Under the pieces are notes generated by a model that ran no database searches, was not told where the DNA came from, and saw only the letters and a program-made list of their open reading frames with translations. The position numbers and the translations under genes were made by a program. A stretch of 64,000 bases of DNA, from assembly GCF_002939475.1 (NCBI RefSeq), contig NZ_PKFQ01000001.1:868001-932000 (forward strand), read 5' to 3'. Position 1 is the stretch's first letter. Every line of letters begins with the position of its first letter. The DNA is from Streptomyces cinnamoneus (GTDB taxonomy: Bacteria > Actinomycetota > Actinomycetes > Streptomycetales > Streptomycetaceae). Below, piece by piece: positions 28,816 through 38,700 of this stretch.

Positions 28816-30149
28816 CCGGCCCCGGGGAGGTGCCGCGGAGCCTGTTCGGGGACTTCGTCGCCCGCTCCAGTGCCGCCGGCCGACTGGTGGTCCAGCCCAG
28901 GATGGGGTTCGGCGACCCCGGCGTGATGCGGGCGGGGCTCGTCGACGTCCACCGTGCCGACGCCACCTCGATCGGCACCATCACCCTGGACAGCTACACC
29001 CGCGTCGGAGAACTCGACGCGGCCCGCCAGGCGCTGGCCGAGGGTGCCGACCTCAACGGCTACCCGATCGTCGTGCACGGCACGCCGACCAACAAGGCCG
29101 TCGTCGAGGGGTTGCTCGGCCGTGACTTCCCGATCCAGGTCCGGCACGGTTCGGCGCGCCCGCAGGACATCATCGCGTCGTCGCTGAGGGCCGGTCTCGA
29201 CGCCACCGAGGGCGGTCCGGTCTCCTACTGCCTCCCCTACGGGCGCATCTCCCTGCGCGACTCGGTGCGCAACTGGGAGGAGTCCTGCCGGCTGATGACC
29301 GACTCCCGCGGACCCGGCTGCGAACCCCACGTGGAGACCTTCGGCGGGTGCATGCTCGGCCAGTTGTGCCCACCGAGCCTGCTGGTGGCGATCAGCCTGC
29401 TCGAAGGGCTGTTCTTCCGCTGGCACGGGGTGCGGAGCATCTCGCTCAGCTACGCGCAGCAGACCAACGCCGAGCAGGACTGCGGAGCGGTCCGGGCGCT
29501 GCGCCGCCTCGCCCGGCTGTTCATGCCGGACGTCGACTGGCACGTCGTCGTCTACACCTACATGGGCGTCTACCCGCGCACGGCGTCCGGCGCGCGGCTG
29601 CTCCTGGAGCAGTCCGTGGACATCGCCGTACGGACCGGCGCGGAGCGGCTCATCGTGAAGACCGCGGCGGAGGCACACCGCATCGCCTCGGTCGCCGACA
29701 ACATCGAGGCGCTGGAAGCGGCGGCGGACGCGGACCGGCAGGCCCGCGCCGCAGGTCTCGCGGCCGCCGCGGACGCGGAGACCGCGGACGACGCCGACAC
29801 CCTGGAGGTGTTCGACGAGTCCCTGAGCATCGTCACCACGATCCTCGGCCTCCACGAGGACCCCGGCGCGGCCCTCCAGGAGGCGTTCGCCCGCGGCCTC
29901 CTGGACGTGCCGTACTGCCTTCACGCCGACAACATGGGGCGCACCAGGAGCTACATCGCCCCCGACGGGCGGCTGCGCTGGTCCGACACCGGCGCGCTGC
30001 CCATCCGCACCGCCGGGCGCACCGCGGAGACCGGCCGGATGACGGCCTCCGACCTCCTCGACGCGCTGTCCTGCGTGCAGCGTTCCTTCGACCACGCAGC
30101 CGTCCGCCACGCCCGGCAGCCCGGCCGGCGCGTCCACCTCATTCTGTGA
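28812..30149 (+). CDS. glmE: Glutamate mutase large subunit
   Basis: The 445-residue catalytic TIM-barrel subunit of glutamate mutase. I chose GTG 28812, overlapping the glmS stop; the open frame extends further upstream but there reads against glmS. Family landmarks include VVQPRMGFGDP, VRHGSARPQDII, GGPVSYCLPYGR, HVETFGGCMLGQLCPPSLLVAIS and YCLHADNMGRTRSYIAPDGRLRW. The length is close to but shorter than clostridial GlmE (about 480). Adjacent coupled glmS/glmE genes are the arrangement seen in antibiotic clusters using 3-methylaspartate. Confidence 0.92.
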   Translation: MTGPGEVPRSLFGDFVARSSAAGRLVVQPRMGFGDPGVMRAGLVDVHRADATSIGTITLDSYTRVGELDAARQALAEGADLNGYPIVVHGTPTNKAVVEGLLGRDFPIQVRHGSARPQDIIASSLRAGLDATEGGPVSYCLPYGRISLRDSVRNWEESCRLMTDSRGPGCEPHVETFGGCMLGQLCPPSLLVAISLLEGLFFRWHGVRSISLSYAQQTNAEQDCGAVRALRRLARLFMPDVDWHVVVYTYMGVYPRTASGARLLLEQSVDIAVRTGAERLIVKTAAEAHRIASVADNIEALEAAADADRQARAAGLAAAADAETADDADTLEVFDESLSIVTTILGLHEDPGAALQEAFARGLLDVPYCLHADNMGRTRSYIAPDGRLRWSDTGALPIRTAGRTAETGRMTASDLLDALSCVQRSFDHAAVRHARQPGRRVHLIL

Positions 30150-30168
30150 AACCAGGGGAAGACAAACC

Positions 30169-31170
30169 ATGAGTGACACCACAGCCGACCAGCCTCGCCC
30201 CACCCTCCCGGCCCACCTGCAGGACCCGGTGACCCGCACCGTGGTGCGCGTGCAGAACCGCATCGTCCAGGCGGCCCGCGAGCACCTCACCGGGCAGGGC
30301 TTCGTCGAGCTGATGCCCCCGATCATCGGCCCGGTCACCGACCCCGGCGGGCGCGGCTCCAAGCAGATCGACATCGACTTCTACGGCCACCGCTACAAGC
30401 TGATGACCAGCGCCATCCTCTACAAGCAGGCGTCGCTGCTGGCCTTCGACAAGATCTTCTGCGTGGCTCCGAACGTCCGTCTCGAACCGTTGGAGACGGC
30501 CAACACCAGCCGCCACCTGGTCGAGTTCCGCCAGCTCGACGTCGAGATCGCCGGCGCCTCACGGGAGGACGCCATGGGCGTCGCCCAGGACATCGTCGTC
30601 CAGGCCGTCACCGCGGTCGTCGAGGAGATGTCCGACGACCTCGCCCGGCTCGGCCGGGACCCGCAGGCGTTCGCCGCCCTCCTGAAGAACGACGCGCCGT
30701 TCGACCGGACGACCCACGAGGAGGCCGTGGCCCACCTGGCACGCCTCGGGCACGACCAGAATCCCGACGCCGAGATCGACTGGGAGGGTGAGGCGCTGCT
30801 CTCCGCGCAGGCCGACAGGCCGTTCTTCATCACCGACTACCCGAAGGGCTCCCGCGGTTTCTACGACCGTGAGGACGCCGACCGGCCGGGGGTGCTGCGC
30901 AACTACGACCTCATCGCCCCCGAGGGCTACGGCGAGCTGATGAGCGGCAGCGAGCGCGAGTACGACTACGCCCGGATCATCGCCCGGATGCGGGAGACCG
31001 GGGAGAACCCGGCCAAGTACGCCTGGTACCTGGACATGGTCCGTGCCGGCATCCCGGGCAGCGCCGGCTTCGGCATCGGCGTCGAGCGGCTGACCCGCTA
31101 CGTCGCCGGGCTCGACGCCGTGTGGCAGGCCACCCCCTTCCCGAAGACCCCCGGGGTGGTGTCGGCGTGA
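30169..31170 (+). CDS. AsnRS paralogue without anticodon domain, asparagine-synthetase-like
   Basis: A 333-residue protein with only the class II synthetase catalytic core of the Asp/AsnRS group. Motif 1 is at GFVELMPPIIGP (44-55), motif 2 spans 103-126 (SRHLVEFRQLDVE) and motif 3 is GFGIGVERLTRY (300-311). The N-terminal OB-fold that reads the anticodon is missing, as in the archaeal AsnRS-related asparagine synthetase, which makes asparagine from aspartate and ammonia without tRNA. Next to glutamate mutase, a 3-methylaspartate to 3-methylasparagine reaction is the obvious guess. It starts at ATG 30169 behind AGGGGAAG. Its TGA overlaps the GTG of the FMN protein gene. Confidence 0.85.
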   Translation: MSDTTADQPRPTLPAHLQDPVTRTVVRVQNRIVQAAREHLTGQGFVELMPPIIGPVTDPGGRGSKQIDIDFYGHRYKLMTSAILYKQASLLAFDKIFCVAPNVRLEPLETANTSRHLVEFRQLDVEIAGASREDAMGVAQDIVVQAVTAVVEEMSDDLARLGRDPQAFAALLKNDAPFDRTTHEEAVAHLARLGHDQNPDAEIDWEGEALLSAQADRPFFITDYPKGSRGFYDREDADRPGVLRNYDLIAPEGYGELMSGSEREYDYARIIARMRETGENPAKYAWYLDMVRAGIPGSAGFGIGVERLTRYVAGLDAVWQATPFPKTPGVVSA

Positions 31171-32435
31171 CGCGCGTCCTGACGGCCGGGGGCTTCGCGG
31201 AGGAGCAGGTCCGGGCCCGCGCCCGCGACGGCGCCGCCGCCGCCTTCCCCCGGCGCGAGGACTACGGCCGGCGGCTCTTCGGCGCCGAGGGCACACCGCG
31301 GGCCGGCCGGCCCGGGGACGCCCTGGAGAGCCTGCGCCTGGTGCCCCCGGTCTTCGTGCCGCAGCGGCTGGAGAAGCTGATCGAGCTGGCCCGGGAGCCG
31401 CACTACGGCGACGTCGACCTGGCCACCACCGTCGGCGGCTTCCGGTCGACCGCGCCGTTGTACGTCTCCGCGTTCGGCTCCACCCAGGTGGCCGCCTCCG
31501 GGCTGGGCACCGCCGTCAGCCGGCAGGCCGGCAGGCTGGGCATCCCCATGGTGGTCGGCGAGAACATCGTCCCGACCGTCGGGTACCGGGGCTCGGACGG
31601 CGAGAGCGGCATGCTCGCCCGGCTGAGCGCCTACGAGAGCGAGGTCCCCGACGGTTTCGGCGGCGTCACGTTCCAGCAGAGCACCGAGGACGCGGACGCC
31701 GAGGTGTGGAACCTCCTCTACAGCGCACCGTCGGCCCAGAAGCTGCTGGACTCCGGCCGCCTGGCCTTCGAGCTCAAGGTGGGGCAGGGCGCGAAGCCCG
31801 GGCTGGGCGGCATGACCGTCGTCGACACGGCGTCGGCCGTCCGCCTCGCCGAGCACTACACGACGGACGACGTCTACGGCGACGGCCGGCACGTCCTGCG
31901 CTCCAGCAGCCCCGGCACCTTCACCGAGGAGATCCTGCGGCAGCAGATCCGGCTGATGCGCAACAACTATCCGCGGGCCCGGGTCTGGGTGAAGCTGCCG
32001 CCCGGCCGCGACGTGCGCCGGGCGGCAGCCGTCGCCTGGGAAGCCGGCGCCGACGCCGTCACCGTCGACGGCGCGGAGGGCGGCAGCGGCTGGGCGCCGC
32101 TGTCCTTCCTCGACCACGTGGGCCTCCCCCTGGGCGAGTGCCTCCAGCGGATGCGCGCTTGGGAGGAACGTCACTGCCTGCTGGTGTCCGGCCGGATGTG
32201 GGAGGGCGGCCGGGTCGCCAGGAGCCTCGCGCTCGGCGCCCGCGCGGCCGGCCTCGGGCGAGCGGCGCTGCTGGCCGTCGACGAGAACCCCGACGACGGC
32301 CTCGACCGGCTCGTCTCCTGCCTGCTCCTCGAACTGCGGCTGCTGATCAGTGCCCTGGGCAAGTACGCGCCCGGCGCCCTCGGCCCCGAGGACGTGTGGG
32401 CCCCCGACGGCACCGGCACGACACCCGCCCACTGA
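31167..32435 (+). CDS. FMN-binding glutamate-synthase-like (GltB central domain) protein
   Basis: A 422-residue TIM-barrel protein starting at GTG 31167, which overlaps the previous stop (GTGA). It matches the FMN domain of glutamate synthase: FELKVGQGAKPGLGG and VDGAEGGSGWAP correspond to the FMN/substrate loops. The amidotransferase domain and the C-terminal beta-helix of full GltB are absent, and I do not see the cysteine cluster for the 3Fe-4S centre, so ordinary glutamate synthase activity is doubtful. Its tight coupling to the AsnRS-like gene suggests a step in making the same building block, perhaps redox chemistry on an imine or amination. The reaction is unknown. Confidence 0.8.
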   Translation: MTRVLTAGGFAEEQVRARARDGAAAAFPRREDYGRRLFGAEGTPRAGRPGDALESLRLVPPVFVPQRLEKLIELAREPHYGDVDLATTVGGFRSTAPLYVSAFGSTQVAASGLGTAVSRQAGRLGIPMVVGENIVPTVGYRGSDGESGMLARLSAYESEVPDGFGGVTFQQSTEDADAEVWNLLYSAPSAQKLLDSGRLAFELKVGQGAKPGLGGMTVVDTASAVRLAEHYTTDDVYGDGRHVLRSSSPGTFTEEILRQQIRLMRNNYPRARVWVKLPPGRDVRRAAAVAWEAGADAVTVDGAEGGSGWAPLSFLDHVGLPLGECLQRMRAWEERHCLLVSGRMWEGGRVARSLALGARAAGLGRAALLAVDENPDDGLDRLVSCLLLELRLLISALGKYAPGALGPEDVWAPDGTGTTPAH

Positions 32436-32498
32436 TCCACCACCCCACGCGTACGCCCGCCCGTACGCGACCCACCTTCCAGGAAAGGACCACCGGCC

Positions 32499-32699
32499 AT
32501 GAGCAACCCGTTCGAGGACCCCGAGGCCTGCTACGTCGTTCTGGTCAACGACGAGAACCAGCACTCCCTTTGGCCGGCGCGGATCGCCGGGCCCGAGGGC
32601 TGGACCGTCGCCCACGACGAGGACACGCGGGAAGCCTGCCTCGCCTTCGTCGACCGGAACTGGACGGACCTGATGCCGCGGTCCGCCACAGCCGGCTGA
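32499..32699 (+). CDS. MbtH-like NRPS chaperone
   Basis: A 66-residue MbtH-family protein with NPFED, VLVNDENQHSLWP, GWTVAHDEDTREACLAFVDRNWTDLMP; the conserved Trp residues of the family are present. MbtH proteins bind adenylation domains and help them fold or become active. It starts at ATG 32499 behind AGGAAAGG and lies 75 bp before the large NRPS gene, the usual position. Confidence 0.95.
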   Translation: MSNPFEDPEACYVVLVNDENQHSLWPARIAGPEGWTVAHDEDTREACLAFVDRNWTDLMPRSATAG

Positions 32700-32774
32700 C
32701 CGCACCGCTGAACCCGCCCCCCTCCAGGGCCCCCTCCCAGCTGTACGACATCACGATTGGTATCGAGGAGCGTC

Positions 32775-35700
32775 ATGACTCACCCCGACGACAAGGCGAA
32801 CGACGTGCTGAGGAGCCGGTCGGCGTACTGGAGGAGGGCTCTGGGGGGCCTGCCGGGCGGCGGGGGCGAGGCCGTGGCGCCCGACGCGTGGGAGCGGCTC
32901 ACGGAGTGGTCCCACGGCCCCGTGTGCGAACCGGCCGGGTGCTCCCTGCCGGAGCTGTTCGCGGCCCAGGCGGCCCGGACCCCCGACGCGACCGCCGTCG
33001 TCTGCGCGGACGGCAACCTGTCGTACGCCGAGCTCGACGAGCGGGCGAACGGCCTCGCCCACCTGCTGGTGGAACGCGGCGCGGGCCCGGGCCGCTTCGT
33101 GGGCGTCCTGCTGCCGCGGACGACCGACCTGCTGGTGGCGCTGCTCGCCGTGCAGAAGTCCGGCGCGGCGTACGTGCCGGTCGACCCGGAATACCCGGCG
33201 GACCGGATCGCCTACATGCTCGAGGACGCCGCCCCGGCGTTCGTCATCACCCACGGCGACATGGCGGCGGCCCTGCCGGCCCTCCCCTCGCTCCCCGTGC
33301 TCACCGTGGACGAGCTGGCGGACTGCCGGGCGGCGGCCCCGCCGGCGGTCACCGGCCACACCCGGCTGCCGGCGTACGTGATCTACACGTCGGGGTCGAC
33401 GGGACGCCCCAAGGGCGTCCTCGTCGGCCAGGCCGCACTGGTGAACTTCCTGACCTCCATGGCCGGTTGGTTCCGGCTGGGCACGGACGACCGCTGGGGC
33501 GCGATGGCGTCGGCGGCGTTCGACATGGCCGGGCTGGACTTCTACCTGCCGCTGATCTCGGGGGCCGCCGTGGTCCTCGTCGAACGGGAGGCCGCCCGGG
33601 ACCCGCACGCCCTCGCCGCGCTCCTGTCAGGCCGCGGCGTCACGATCGCGGAAGCCACGCCCACCTTGTGGCGCGGGCTGCTGGCGCAGGCCCCCGAGGC
33701 CGTACGCGGCCTGCGGGTCGTCGTGGGCGGCGAGGCCCTGCCGCCCGACCTGGCGGCGCTCCTCGGGGAGTCGGCGGCCGAGGTGACCAACCTCTACGGG
33801 CCGACCGAGACGACGATCTACTCGACGCGGGCGAGGGTGGCCGGCGACGTCGTCATCGGCCGCCCGATCGCCAACACCCAGGTGTTCGTCCTCGACGGCG
33901 AACTGCGGCCGGTCCCCCCGGGGACGGCCGGCGAGCTGTACATCGCCGGCGACGGCGTCGCCTACGGCTACTGGCACAAGCACGCCACGACCGCCGAACG
34001 GTTCGTCGCGAACCCGTTCGGCGCTCCGGGCACCCGCATGTACCGCACGGGCGACCTCGCCCGGTGGAACCGCGACGGAGACCTGGAGTGCCTCGGCCGG
34101 ACCGACGACCAGGTGAAGCTGCGCGGCTTCCGGATCGAGCTCGGTGAGGTCGAGACGACGCTCCTCAGGTCCCCCGCCGTGGCCCAGGCCGCGGTCGTGG
34201 TCCGCGAGGACCAGCCGGGCGACCAACGGCTGGTCGCCTACGTCGTACCGTCCGGAGACGCCCCCTTGGACCCGGCGGCGCTGCGCGAGCAGGCGTCCGC
34301 CGCCCTGCCCGACTACATGATCCCGTCGGCGATCGTGACGCTCGCCGCCCTGCCGCTCACCCCGAACAGCAAGCTCGACCGCCGCGCCCTGCCGGCACCG
34401 CGCTACCGGGCGGCCACCGGCGGGCGGACGCCGCGCACCGCGCGGGAACGGGCCCTGACCGGGCTGTTCGCGGACGTGCTCGGCGTCGACGGGATCACGA
34501 TCGACGACAGCTTCTTCGACCTCGGCGGCCACTCCCTGCTGGCGACCAGGCTCGTCAGCAGGGCACGGGCGGTGCTCGGCGTCGAGATCCCCGTGCGGGC
34601 GCTGTTCGAGGCACCGACGGTGGCGGAGCTCGCCGGACGGCTGGAGGACGCACAGGGGGCACGGACCGCACTGACGTCCCGGGAACGCCCCGAGGTGCTG
34701 CCCCTGTCGTCGGCGCAGCACCGGTTGTGGTTCCTGGAACGCTTCGAGAGGCAGGCGACCTACAACCTGCCGCTGGCCTTCCGGCTGCGCGGCGAGGTCG
34801 ACGCGGTCGCGCTGCGGGCCGCGGTGACGGACGTGGTGGGACGCCACGAGGCGCTGCGGACGGTCTTCCCCGGCGTCGACGGCGAGCCGCGGCAAGTGGT
34901 GCTGAGCGCGGAGGACGCGCGGGTCGACTTCGCCGTGGTGGAGTGCGGGGAACAGGAGCTGGCGGGGCTGGTCTCGGACGCGGCGTTCACCGCCTTCGAC
35001 CTGGAGCGTGACCTGCCGCTCAGGGTCACCCTGTTCAGGGTGGGCGACGAGGAGTCGGTCCTGCTGCTGACGCTCCACCACATCGCGGGTGACGGCTGGT
35101 CGGAGGAACCTCTTTTCGCGGACCTGGGGACGGCGTACCGCGCGCGGTGCGCGGACGGTGCTCCCGTGTGGGATCCGCTGCCGGTGCAGTACGCGGACTA
35201 CACCCTGTGGCAGCGGGAGCTGCTGGACGAGGCGCTCGACGACCAACTCGCCTACTGGTCGAAGACACTGGCCGGCGCACCCCAGGAGCTGGCCCTCCCG
35301 ACGGACCGCGCCCGTCCCGCCACGGCCAGCCACGAAGGCGGTGTCGTCGGGTTCGAGCTGGACGCGGGGCTGCACGCGCGCCTGGAAGGAGTGGCACGGC
35401 AGCACGGCGTGACCGTGTTCATGGTGCTGCAAGCAGGACTCACCGCGCTGCTGTCCCGCCTCGGCGCCGGCACCGACATCCCCCTGGGCGCGGTCGTCGC
35501 CGGCCGGTCGGACGAGGCACTCGACGATCTGGTCGGCTTCTTCGTCAACACGCTGGTGCTGCGGACGGACGTGTCGGGTGACCCGTCGTTCGGTGAGCTG
35601 CTGGAGCGGGTCCGGGAGACCGACCTCGCCGCGTTCGCCCACCAGGACGTGCCGTTCGAGCGGCTGGTCGAGGAGCTCAACCCCGACCGGTCAGGGGCAC

Positions 35701-38700
35701 GCCACCCGCTGTTCCAGGTCATGCTCGTCCTCCAGAACAACACGGAAGGCCGACTGGAACTCCCCGGCCTGGCGACGGCCCGGGAGGCGATCGAGGCGGC
35801 GCCGGCGAAGTTCGACCTGAACTTCGCTTTCGTGGAGGGACGGGACGACGCCGGACTTCCGTCGGGCATCAGCGGCGAGCTGGTGTTCGCGAAGGACCTC
35901 TTCGAGCAGGCGTCGGCACGGCTGATGGCGGATCGTCTGGTGCGGCTGCTGGCGGGTGCGGCGGCCGACCCCGCGGCGCCGGTCGGTTCCCATGACCTGT
36001 TGAGCGCCGAGGAACAGGACCGGATCGTGTCCGTGTGGAACGACACGGACCGGGTGCCGGCGCAGGTGCTGGACCGCACGCTGCACGAAGTGTTCGAGGA
36101 GCAAGCGAGGCGGACTCCGGACGCTGTCGCGCTGGTCTTCGAGGACGAGCACGTGTCCTACCGGCAGCTGAACGAGCGAGCCGACCTGCTCGCGCCGTGG
36201 GTTGCGGGCGGGGGTGGCGTGGTGGGTGTCCATCTTGAGCGCGGCGTGGACATGGTGGTCGCGTTGCTGGCGGTGCTGAAGTCCGGTGCCGGATACACCC
36301 TGTTGGACCCGGACTTCCCGGCGGAACGGGTCGCCGGGGTTCTCGCCGAGGCCGACGTACGCCTGGTGGTGACCCGCAGCGGCCTGAGCGACACCGTCTC
36401 CGTCCCGGGGGTGTCGACAGTGTGCGTCGACGCCCTGACGGGTGCGCCGAGCAAGCCCGCAGTCCGTGACGCGCGCCCGGGTGATGTGGCGTGTGTGATG
36501 TTCACGTCCGGCTCGACGGGACGCCCCAAGGGCGTGGCCACCTCCCACCGCGCCCTCCTGGGCACCTACCTGGGCCAGGACTACGGCCGGTTCGGCCCCG
36601 ACGAAGTGTTTCTCCAGTGCTCGCCGGTCTCATGGGACGGCTTCGCCCTCGAACTCTTCGGAGCCCTGCTCCACGGCGCCACCTGCGTCCTCCAACCCGG
36701 CCAGAGCCCCGAGCCGGCGACCATCGAACGCCTGGTCGCTGCGCACCGTGTGACGATGCTCCAGCTCTCCGCCACCCTCTTCAACCACCTCGTCGACGAA
36801 CACCCCGGGGCCTTCCACGGCGTACGCGTCGCCTTCACCGGCGGCGAGGTGGGATCGGTCGCGCACGTCGCCAAGATCCTTGACCTTTTTCCGGACCTCC
36901 ACGTCGGCAACGGCTACGGCCCCGTCGAAAGCATGGGCTTCACCACCTGCCACACGGTGACACCCGAAGACCTCGCAGCGAGCCAGCTGCCCGTCGGCCG
37001 TCCGGTCGGCAACAAACGCGCCTACGTAGTCGATGACAGCCTGCGGCTCGTGCCCCCCGGTGTGATTGGTGAGGTGTACGTGGCCGGTGCCGGGCTCGCC
37101 CGCGGCTACGTCAACCGCCCCGGACTGACCGCCGAGCGCTTCGTCGCCTGCCCCTTCGGCACCCCCGGCGAACGCATGTACCGCACCGGCGACCTCGCCC
37201 GCTGGCGGGGCGACGGCGTCCTGGAGTACGTGGGCCGCGCCGACGACCAGATCAAGATCCGCGGCTTCCGCATCGAACCCGGAGAGATCGCCGCCGTACT
37301 CACCAGCCACCACGCCGTCGTCCAAGCCGCAGTCATCGCACGGGACGACCTGCCCGGCGGCACGGGACTCGTCGCCTACGCGGTCCCGGACGACCACGGG
37401 ACCATCGATGCGGCAGAACTGCGCCGCTACGCAGCCCGTTCGCTTCCCCGGCACATGGTCCCCACAGCCGTCATGCTGCTCGACGCACTCCCCCTCACCC
37501 CCAACGGCAAACTCGACCGACGCGCCCTCCCCACCCCCACCTTCACCGCATCAACCCAAGGACGCACACCCCGCACCGACCGGGAACGCACACTCACCGA
37601 CCTCTACACGGAGATCCTCGGAACCGACCACGTCACCATCGACGACAGCTTCTTCGACCTCGGCGGCCACTCCCTCCTGGCCACCCGCCTCATCAGCCGC
37701 GTCCGGACCCTGCTGGGCGCCGAGCTCAGCATCCACGACCTGTTCCGTGACCCGACGGTCGCCGGTGTGGCCGAACGGCTGGACGCCGCATCGGAAGCGC
37801 GTATGGCGCTGACGGTACGGACGCGTCCCGAAGTGCTGCCGTTGTCGTCGGCGCAGCACCGGCTGTGGTTCCTGGAACGCTTCGAGAAGCAGGCCACGTA
37901 CCAGGTTCCGCTGGCGTTCCGGCTGTGCGGCCCCGTGGACGTCGATGCTCTGCGGACGGCGATCGGCGATGTAGCCGGCCGGCACGAGACGCTGCGTACG
38001 GTGTTTCCCGCCGTCGACGGCCAGCCGCAGCAGCATGTGCTCGACGCCGCGGACGCTTCCGTGGACTTCACCGTGCTGGAGTGTACGGACCAAGAGGAAC
38101 TGGCCCGGCGACTCACTGACGCGGCCCTCATCCCGTTCGACCTGGAACGGGAGATCCCGCTGAGGGGAACGTTGTTCGTGGTGGGGGACGAGGAGTCGGT
38201 CCTGCTGCTGGCTCTGCACCACATCGCCACGGACGGCTGGTCCGAAGGCCCGCTCTACGCGGACCTGGCGTTGGCATACCAGGCGCGGTGCGCGGGTGCC
38301 GCTCCGGTGTGGGAGCCGTTGCCGGTGCAGTACGCCGACTACACCCTGTGGCAGCACGACCTGCTCGACGAGGTCCTCGCCAGCCAGCTCGCGTACTGGA
38401 CCACGACCCTGTCCGGCGCACCGCAAGAGCTCGCGCTGCCCACCGACCACCCCCGCCCCACCACCGCCAGCCACGAAGGCGGCCAGGTGGAGTTCACACT
38501 CGACGCCACCCTCCACGCCCGCCTGGAGAGCCTCGCCCGCCAACACGGCGCCACGCTCTTCATGGTCCTCCAAGCCGGACTCGCCACACTCCTCTCCAGC
38601 CTCGGCGCGGGAACCGACATCCCCCTCGGCACCGTCGTCGCCGGCCGCTCCGACGAAGCACTCGACGACCTCGTCGGCTTCTTCGTCAACACCCTCGTCC

